This document shows, one piece after another, positions 6,430-12,039 of a DNA stretch of 12,039 bases; the first letter of the stretch is position 1; every line of letters starts with the position of its first letter. The DNA is taken from contig CBCXVS010000237.1 of NCBI GenBank assembly GCA_965178525.1, forward strand, positions 1 to 12,039, read 5' to 3'. This stretch comes from CBCXVS01 sp965178525 (lineage in GTDB: Bacteria > Tectomicrobia > Entotheonellia > Entotheonellales > Entotheonellaceae). The position numbers and the translations under genes are program-made. Below the pieces are notes generated by a model. It had not been told where the DNA came from, ran no database searches, and was given only the letters and a program-made list of their open reading frames with translations.

Positions 6430-8634
6430 GTGGGGCTAGAACTTGACGAGGTCAAAGGCATCATTGAACTCTATTGCCGCGCCCTGTCCGGCGCGCCCAT
6501 CGACGTGCTCGACACGCAAGACCTGGTCCGCAAACACATCGGCTGGGTCGACGAAGACGCCGCTTCTACAGATGGCGACACGGTATTTCTGCCGCCTGTG
6601 GTCGACCGTTATGCGGACCCACAGGACAACTTTGCCTGGTTCAAAGTGATCGCCACACACCAGGTTGCGCATCTGGAATTCGGCAGCTTTGCGTTCGCCT
6701 TCGAGACGCCGTCAACTCGGTTTGCCGACCGGCGCTTACAGCGCGAACAGGAGGTCATGCAACCGCTGGGAGGCGCCGCAGACCCGGATGGACTCGGACC
6801 GAGGCAGGCCTACACGGCGATTGGCCGCTTCCTGCGCCTGTTTCCCAACCGAGAGCTGGCGCTCGATCTGTTTACCGTGTTGGAAGATTGCCGTCTGGAC
6901 TACCGCATCACGGTGGAGTACCCCGGTATTCGGCAGGCCGCGCGCCGCGTGCAAACCGAGGCGCTGGAAAGCCGGCCACGCATCGATACGCTGCCGGTGC
7001 GGGAAGCGCTGGTGGAGCTGTTGATCCACATGAGTCTGGAACAGTTTACTGGCCTGCCCGTGCCGCAGCTCTACGAGGAAACCGCTCGCATGCTCGCCCG
7101 CATCTTGCACCTCCTGCGAACGGCGCAAGCCACGGTGGAAGATACGGCCGAAGCGACCTTGCGGGCTTATGACATTCTTTCTCGCATCCCGAACGAGACG
7201 TATCCGGAAGCGCAATGGCAGCTGCAGGACCTGGCGGCGCCCGGCGATTTCTCCGAAGCGGCGTTGGAGGCGCTTCTGGCCGAACTCCAAGCGGCATGGG
7301 AGGACGACACCGCGCCGTACGACACCGCGGAGCCCGTGGATTACCGGGGGGATTTTAAACCGGCCATGGTGCAGTTGCTGACCCAGCTACAGATGGACGG
7401 CGACCAACAAGGAGAGGGGGAACCCGTATCCCAAGAGATGCTGGAGCAAATGTTGGAGGAGGGCGTCGAGTTTGCGCTGGATACCGGCCAGGATGGGATG
7501 GACCTGAGCATGAGCATGTTGGCGCAGAATCTGATGCAGGAAGCCGGCATCCCCGAACCCAATGCCATGCCGCAACCGCACGGACCCTTGCTGCACGACA
7601 CCGAGCAGGACGGGACCTTAGAGTCCCGAGGGCCCCGCACCTATATTTATGACGAGTGGGATTTCTATGCGACCGCCTATAAACCCCGGTGGTGCATGGT
7701 CACGGAGAAGGAGCTGGCCGAGGGCGAGACCGCCTTTTATAACGACACCTTGAAAACGTACCATGCGCTGTCACACCATATCAAGCGTCAATTCGAACTC
7801 ATCATGCCGGAGCGCTTGCGCAGAACCTACCGGCTGGTCGACGGGGAGGACGTGGATCTCAACGCCGCCCTGGAAGCCTGGGCGGACCTGCGCATGCAGG
7901 TGCCGCCAGATGACAAGATTTACTGGTGCCGGTACAAAATCCAACGGGATGTAGCGGTGGTCTTCCTCCTGGATATGAGTGCTTCCACCGCCGAACCCAT
8001 CTATGTGAATGAGCCCATGGCTGACGGCCAAGACGCGCCGCCGGACGCCGCGGCGTATATGGTCTGGGTACGCCGCCGCCAAGAAGCGCAGAGCCGCCCC
8101 AAATCCAAACGCATTATCGACTTGGCTAAGGAAAGCACGGCGTTGCTGATTCAGGCCCTCGAATCGATTGGGGACACCTATGGTATCTACGGCTTTTCGG
8201 GATACGGCCGGGATAATGTGGAATTCTACATCATCAAAGACATTGCCGAGCGCTTTGGCGAACGCGTCAAGCAGCGCCTTGACAGCATTACTCCCCTGCA
8301 CGCAACTCGTATGGGACCGGCGATCCGCCATGCCATCACGAAGTTGGAAGACCAGGCCGCCAGCACCAAAATCCTCTTTCTGATTAGCGATGGCCGTCCC
8401 CAGGACCGCGGCTACAGCCGGCCAGGAGCGGAGAAGGAGTACGCGGTCCACGATACCCGCATGGCGCTGCTCGAAGCGAAGCAGAAGGACATCACGCCGT
8501 TTTGTCTGACCGTCGATAAAGCCGGGCATGATTATCTCAAGGCGATGTGTGGCGATATGGGCTACGAGGTACTCGATGAGATTGCCTTGCTACCGGCGCG
8601 CTTGCCCATACTCTATCGCACGCTGACGATGTAG
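6430..8634 (+). CDS. CbbO/NorD-type VWA-domain protein, partner of the MoxR ATPase
   Basis: The 734-aa soluble protein starts at GTG 6430, eight bases after the ATPase stop, with a purine-rich AGGGG upstream. The N-terminal half carries a zincin-like motif HQVAH (77-81) followed by EFGSF, and later VLEDCRLD (150-157), as in NorD/CbbO proteins; the usual second residue Glu of HExxH is Gln here. An acidic Gln/Glu-rich linker lies at about 325-400, then the conserved DEWDFYATAYKPRWC (408-422). The C-terminal VWA domain (about 505-734) has a complete MIDAS: DMSAS (515-519), T626 and D654 in ISDG. In the family, the VWA metal site contacts the client enzyme and the ATPase ring supplies force. The gene ends 51 bases before a convergent gene. 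Family confidence is high; the client is unknown. Confidence 0.93.
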   Translation: MGLELDEVKGIIELYCRALSGAPIDVLDTQDLVRKHIGWVDEDAASTDGDTVFLPPVVDRYADPQDNFAWFKVIATHQVAHLEFGSFAFAFETPSTRFADRRLQREQEVMQPLGGAADPDGLGPRQAYTAIGRFLRLFPNRELALDLFTVLEDCRLDYRITVEYPGIRQAARRVQTEALESRPRIDTLPVREALVELLIHMSLEQFTGLPVPQLYEETARMLARILHLLRTAQATVEDTAEATLRAYDILSRIPNETYPEAQWQLQDLAAPGDFSEAALEALLAELQAAWEDDTAPYDTAEPVDYRGDFKPAMVQLLTQLQMDGDQQGEGEPVSQEMLEQMLEEGVEFALDTGQDGMDLSMSMLAQNLMQEAGIPEPNAMPQPHGPLLHDTEQDGTLESRGPRTYIYDEWDFYATAYKPRWCMVTEKELAEGETAFYNDTLKTYHALSHHIKRQFELIMPERLRRTYRLVDGEDVDLNAALEAWADLRMQVPPDDKIYWCRYKIQRDVAVVFLLDMSASTAEPIYVNEPMADGQDAPPDAAAYMVWVRRRQEAQSRPKSKRIIDLAKESTALLIQALESIGDTYGIYGFSGYGRDNVEFYIIKDIAERFGERVKQRLDSITPLHATRMGPAIRHAITKLEDQAASTKILFLISDGRPQDRGYSRPGAEKEYAVHDTRMALLEAKQKDITPFCLTVDKAGHDYLKAMCGDMGYEVLDEIALLPARLPILYRTLTM

Positions 8635-8650
8635 ATTGCCGACCCTCTGA

Positions 8651-8680
8651 CGCCGGGCCGCCGTCCGCCGCGACCCGGCG
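8651..8680. terminator. Possible bidirectional hairpin between convergent genes
   Basis: CGCCGGG (8651-8657) pairs perfectly with CCCGGCG (8674-8680) around a 16-base loop, in the 51-base gap between the convergent VWA and oxidoreductase genes. No T tract follows on either side, so it is a weak intrinsic-terminator candidate. Confidence 0.3.
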
Positions 8681-8685
8681 CGGCA

Positions 8686-9609
8686 TTAGTGGACCTCGAA
8701 CACCAGCTTGCCCTGAAGGTGGCGCGCTTCGCTCACTCGGTGAGCCTCAGCCGCGTCGGTGAGCGGGTAGCGGGTGATGGCCGGCGGCCATACCGCGCCG
8801 GCATCCAAGAGTTCCAGCATCCGTTCCAGATGTTTGCGGTCGCGGGTGACATTTGGGCGCAAGGTCGACACGTCCTCTCGGGTTGGCGTATAGCCTTCCG
8901 GCGCTGGCGCAATCCAGACCAGGCGCCCGCCTGGCTTCAGCACCTCATAGGAGCGTACCTGCACCTCGCCGCCGACCGTGTCGAAGACGACGTCGCAGTC
9001 GGACACGGTTTTGGTGAAATCCTCCGCATTGTAGTCGATCACCCGATCCGCGCCGAGGCTGCGCACGTAGTCGTGGTTGCCAGCGCTGGCCGTCGTGATC
9101 ACCGTGGCCCCGAAATGCTTGGCCAGCTGTATCCCGAAGCCGGCACAGCCACCCGCGCCGCCCTGGATCAGAATGGTTTCGCCGGAGGCAATCTGCGCCG
9201 TATCCTCGATGGCCCACAGTGAGGTGAGGCTGGTCAGCGCCATGGCGGCCGCCTCAGCATGGCCGAGATTGTCGGGCTTCTTGGCGATGATCTCGGCCTT
9301 GATGGCGACTTTTTCCGCATACGTGCCTTCAAGACCTTGATCCAAGACCCCGAACACGGCATCGCCGACCGCGAGGTCCGTGACACCCGGGCCGACGGTG
9401 CTGACGACGCCCGAAAAGTCGCGGCCCAAGATATGAGGGAAGGCAAGATTGTAGCGGCCGCCCCCCAACCGCACCTTGTAATCGGCCGCGTTGACGCTGG
9501 CCGCGTGGATGTCGACGACCACCTCGCCCGGACCGGCAGCCGGGTCCGGCGTCTCCCCGTAGCGCAGCACCTCCGGCCCACCATGTTCCGTTAACAGCAC
9601 TGCCTTCAT
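8686..9609 (-). CDS. MDR-superfamily NAD(P)H:quinone-type oxidoreductase, zinc-independent
   Basis: The 307-aa cytoplasmic enzyme has an N-terminal GroES-like domain beginning MKAVLLTEHGGPEVLRYGE and containing HILGRDFSGVVSTVG (59-73), then a Rossmann domain with the nucleotide loop IQGGAGGCAGFG (148-159) and GADRVIDY (186-193). The position of the catalytic zinc Cys of alcohol dehydrogenases is taken by VNAADYK (39-45), and the four-Cys structural zinc lobe is absent, so it belongs with quinone/enone reductases rather than zinc alcohol dehydrogenases. It would reduce a quinone or enoyl compound with NADPH; the substrate is not known. ATG 9609 is preceded by GGGGAG six bases away; a longer frame to 9786 is not supported. 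It is convergent with the VWA gene and divergent from the hydrolase gene. Confidence 0.92.
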   Translation of the reverse strand: MKAVLLTEHGGPEVLRYGETPDPAAGPGEVVVDIHAASVNAADYKVRLGGGRYNLAFPHILGRDFSGVVSTVGPGVTDLAVGDAVFGVLDQGLEGTYAEKVAIKAEIIAKKPDNLGHAEAAAMALTSLTSLWAIEDTAQIASGETILIQGGAGGCAGFGIQLAKHFGATVITTASAGNHDYVRSLGADRVIDYNAEDFTKTVSDCDVVFDTVGGEVQVRSYEVLKPGGRLVWIAPAPEGYTPTREDVSTLRPNVTRDRKHLERMLELLDAGAVWPPAITRYPLTDAAEAHRVSEARHLQGKLVFEVH

Positions 9610-9937
9610 GGCCTTCTCCCCTAGTGTATGTATGGTTGCGTTCGCGGATGGATGCAATGCTATGGCTGGCTCCGCAGCGTCCCATGTGATACACGCCGTC
9701 GTCGCCTGCGAAAGAAACCAGCCATGAACCATATTGGCATGGACGTCTCTAAAAATCAAAGTCAGACGCCGCGGCAAGACGGTCATGCGTGTTGCTTGTC
9801 TTCTGCCCCGCTATCACCCATACTCAAGATCGCATTGGGGCGGAAGACCAAAAACGTTGCGATCTCTCTCATGACTTCAGAGGCCGGTTGCTACCCATTG
9901 GCCCTGCCCTCAATCACCACGCGCAAGGAGGTGTAAG
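9610..9937. promoter_or_regulatory. Divergent regulatory gap with a hairpin before the hydrolase gene
   Basis: No real gene is seen in this 328-base gap. It contains an 8-base perfect inverted repeat, AGATCGCA (9827-9834) and TGCGATCT (9858-9865), with a 23-base loop, ending 72 bases before the hydrolase start. A strong Shine-Dalgarno AAGGAGG (9925-9931) with six bases to ATG 9938 fixes the hydrolase start. Around 9724 a short frame reads MNHIGMDVSKN, like the N-terminus of IS110-type transposases, but the resemblance ends there. No strong promoter consensus was found. Confidence 0.5.
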
Positions 9938-11920
9938 ATGGCCGTCACGCGCCTGACCCTGACGTCCCGACAACCGATGGCGCAAGGACAAGCCTTCGGT
10001 CACGTCGGCCCCTATGAGCAACTCGACGGCACGGTCTACTTCGCCGTTGATCCCCACCATCCCGCCAACGGGCTCATCGCAGACCTAAAGCTGGCGCCAC
10101 GCGACGCCCGTGGCCAGGTCCATTGCGCGGCGGATTTCCGCCTGCTCAGGCCCGTGGATTCGCAACGCGGCCATCATCGCCTGCTGTTTGACATCCTGAA
10201 CCGGGGGCGCCCCCTGGCCTTGCGGAATCTCAACAGTGCGCCGGACATCGCCGCCCACGAGCCGCTGCATCCGGGCAACGGCTTCTTGATGCGTCAGGGA
10301 TACACCGTGGCCTGGTGCGGCTGGCAACACGATGCGCCCGATGTGCCTGGCGTCATGCGCCTGCGCCCTCCCGAAGCCGTCACGCCCGACGGTCCCGTCT
10401 CCGGTCCGGTGGTGTCCACCTTTCAACCCAGTGCCCTCACGCCTGTGCAGTTCCTTGGCAACCGCATGCACCGGCCCTATCCAACGAATGACCTGGAAGA
10501 CACGGACGCGGTGCTCACCGAGCAAGAGCACGAAGATGCGCCGGAGCGGATCATTCCGCGTCAGCAGTGGCGCTTTGCACGGCTGCAAGACGGGCATGTG
10601 GCGCCCGATGCCTCGCACGTGTACATGGCAGCGGGATTTCAGCCCGGCAAGGTTTACCAGGTCATCTATCATACGACCGGGGCGCCGATTGTCGGGCTGG
10701 GTTTACTGGCCACGCGGGACCTGGCGTCCTACCTCCGGTATGCCCCAGCTGAGGCTGGCAATCCCTGTGCCGGCGATGTCGCGCATGCCTACGGCTTCGG
10801 CGTGTCTCAAAGCGGCAGGTTTCTCCGCACCTTCCTGCACCTGGGGCTGAACCAGGATGAGGAGGACCGCCCGGTCTTCGACGGGATCATTCCCCATGTT
10901 GCCGGTGCCAAGCATGGTGAGTTCAATCAGCGCTTCGCCCAACCCTCCAGCCAAGCCAGCCGCAGCCCCAACAACCTGTTTCCTTTCAGTGACATGGAAC
11001 AGACCGACACGGAAACGGGCCGCACCGATGGGTTGTTATCCCGGCTGGCGGCCCGGGGCCAACTTCCCCGCGTCATGCATACCTACACGTCGTCGGAATA
11101 CTGGGGCGGCCATGGCGCCTTGGTCCACCTCGACCTCACCGGCGTCCGCGACCTCGAGGTGCCGGAATCGGTGCGTATTTACCACTTTGGCGGCACTCAG
11201 CATCCCTTGGGCTCGTTTCCGCTGCGGGACACGGATACGGTCAATGGTCTACGCGGCCAACATCCCTTCAACGGCATCGACTATCGGCCGCTCCTGCGGG
11301 CGGCGCTGGTGAATCTGGACCGCTGGGTCACCGCCGGGGAGAGGCCCCCGCCGAGCCGCTATCCCCGCCTTGACGACGGCACTGCGGTGTCGCCGGAGAC
11401 GCTGGCCGACACCTTCCGGGCCATCCCCGGCGTGCATTTCCCGCGGCCCTTGCGGTCCTTCACCCGTCTGGACTTCGGAGCGGAGGCCGGCGTGGCGACG
11501 AAAGTGCCCGCAGAGGTGGGGAAGCCCTATCCGTGCCAGGTGCCCGCTGTCGACCCGGATGGCAATGAAGTATGCGGCATTCGCCTGCCCTTTCACCTGG
11601 CGCCTCTGGCCACCCACACCGGCTGGAATGTGCGCCATGCCGACGTTGGGGGAGCGGGACAAATCCTGTCCTCCGGTGGGGCCTCGGGTGGCACCCTAAT
11701 CGGCGCCACGATTCCCTTCCCGGCCACGCGGCAAGCGCGCGAGGCGTCTGGGGACCCACGGCGTTCCATTGAGGAACGCTATGCTTCAAAGGAGGCGTAC
11801 CTAGTGCAGGTGAGGCAAGCGGCGCAGATGCTGATCCAGGAACGGTATCTGATGGCCGAGGATCTGGAGAGCATAGTGGTGGAGGCGGCGCAGCACTACG
11901 ATCTGTTGCGGCCTAGGTAA
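9938..11920 (+). CDS. Large alpha/beta-hydrolase-domain protein (putative esterase, Abhydrolase_10-like)
   Basis: The 660-aa protein has no signal peptide or membrane segment, so it is likely cytoplasmic. It resembles the uncharacterised 'alpha/beta hydrolase domain' proteins with an N-terminal beta-rich part (LLFDILNRGRPLAL at about 82-95, GNGFLMRQGYTVAWCGWQ at 113-130) and a central hydrolase part. The probable nucleophile is S290 in GFGVSQSGRFLR (286-297); E387 in SSEYWG and H422 in GGTQHPLG follow in the Ser-acid-His order expected for the fold. This triad is inference. The substrate is unknown; an ester is likely. The start is set by AAGGAGG six bases upstream. It is transcribed alone, divergent from the quinone-type oxidoreductase, and ends 26 bases before the right repeat. 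The C-terminal ~100 residues (IEERYASKEAYLVQVRQAAQ) form amphipathic helices typical of the family end, so it is complete. Confidence 0.88.
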   Translation: MAVTRLTLTSRQPMAQGQAFGHVGPYEQLDGTVYFAVDPHHPANGLIADLKLAPRDARGQVHCAADFRLLRPVDSQRGHHRLLFDILNRGRPLALRNLNSAPDIAAHEPLHPGNGFLMRQGYTVAWCGWQHDAPDVPGVMRLRPPEAVTPDGPVSGPVVSTFQPSALTPVQFLGNRMHRPYPTNDLEDTDAVLTEQEHEDAPERIIPRQQWRFARLQDGHVAPDASHVYMAAGFQPGKVYQVIYHTTGAPIVGLGLLATRDLASYLRYAPAEAGNPCAGDVAHAYGFGVSQSGRFLRTFLHLGLNQDEEDRPVFDGIIPHVAGAKHGEFNQRFAQPSSQASRSPNNLFPFSDMEQTDTETGRTDGLLSRLAARGQLPRVMHTYTSSEYWGGHGALVHLDLTGVRDLEVPESVRIYHFGGTQHPLGSFPLRDTDTVNGLRGQHPFNGIDYRPLLRAALVNLDRWVTAGERPPPSRYPRLDDGTAVSPETLADTFRAIPGVHFPRPLRSFTRLDFGAEAGVATKVPAEVGKPYPCQVPAVDPDGNEVCGIRLPFHLAPLATHTGWNVRHADVGGAGQILSSGGASGGTLIGATIPFPATRQAREASGDPRRSIEERYASKEAYLVQVRQAAQMLIQERYLMAEDLESIVVEAAQHYDLLRPR

Positions 11921-11946
11921 AGGGGGTCACATCTTTAATCTTTAAT

Positions 11947-12016
11947 CCGAAGTTCCCCTGGAAGAATAGGCGGAGGGTTAAGTAGATCAACAGGTTGGCC
12001 CAATTCAAAAGTCCAT
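11947..12016 (+). repeat. Right copy of the long inverted repeat (IS-like end)
   Basis: The repeat begins CCGAAGTTCCCC at 11947 and matches bases 70-1 on the other strand with one mismatch. It continues beyond the part that the left copy can show. Within it GTTCCCCTG (11952-11960) is mirrored by CAGGGGAAC (12020-12028), a 9-base inverted pair 59 bases apart. The preceding 26 bases hold ATCTTTA-type short direct repeats (TTTAATCTTTAAT). No transposase is visible, so the element class is open. Confidence 0.8.
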
Positions 12017-12039
12017 TTACAGGGGAACAATCCAACCTC

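Noticed and set aside
7771..8529. Long minus-strand open frame opposite the VWA gene
   Set aside because: It mirrors codon structure of a clear high-GC gene and has no family likeness.
9610..9786. 59-residue N-terminal extension of the quinone-type oxidoreductase
   Set aside because: The canonical MKAVLL start at 9609 has a good ribosome-binding site; the extra residues look non-coding.
9628..9936. Plus-strand open frame of 102 codons before the hydrolase gene
   Set aside because: Composition and lack of motifs beyond the short IS110-like stretch suggest chance; it ends inside the hydrolase ribosome-binding region.

Overview
The window looks like bacterial, probably Gram-negative, accessory DNA of fairly high GC. 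The BMP-family binding protein has a cleavable signal peptide without a lipobox, which fits a periplasm. The lineage cannot be named from the sequence. No rRNA, tRNA, CRISPR array, prophage or intact transposase was seen. At least one same-strand repeat copy sits at each edge, so the edges may be insertion-element copies where an assembly stopped.

Layout: (1) 1-70, an inverted-repeat copy that cuts into an ABC permease gene. (2) 71-4243, minus strand, a BMP/PnrA-type (nucleoside or simple-sugar) ABC importer locus in the order binding protein, double-domain ATPase, permease 1, permease 2. The first two genes are intact. Permease 1 carries two frameshifts and one in-frame stop, and permease 2 is cut off at the repeat, so the importer is very likely dead. 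Between the binding-protein and ATPase genes lie two head-to-head arrays of a 7-bp unit (AATGCGG) with a good promoter between them. (3) 4244-5304, a visibly lower-GC patch with no gene in its first part, then a toxin-antitoxin-like small gene, a decapitated nucleotidyltransferase remnant, and an intact DUF29 gene. (4) 5427-8634, plus strand, a promoter followed by a tight two-gene operon: a MoxR/CbbQ/NorQ-type AAA+ ATPase and a large VWA-domain CbbO/NorD-type protein. Together these normally form a metalloenzyme-remodelling chaperone, but no client (RuBisCO, NO reductase) is present here. (5) 8686-9609, minus strand, a zinc-independent MDR-family NADPH:quinone-type oxidoreductase. (6) 9610-9937, a regulatory gap with a hairpin. 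(7) 9938-11920, a 660-aa alpha/beta-hydrolase-domain protein. (8) 11947-12016, the second copy of the edge repeat, inverted.

The most notable points are the inverted copies of one repeat bounding the whole segment, the decay of the transporter permeases while the upstream genes stay open, the heptamer arrays that flank a promoter and replace the ATPase 5' leader, and the truncated toxin-like gene whose partner persists. No clearly new multi-gene system is evident. The MoxR-VWA pair without a neighbouring client is the best functional unknown.
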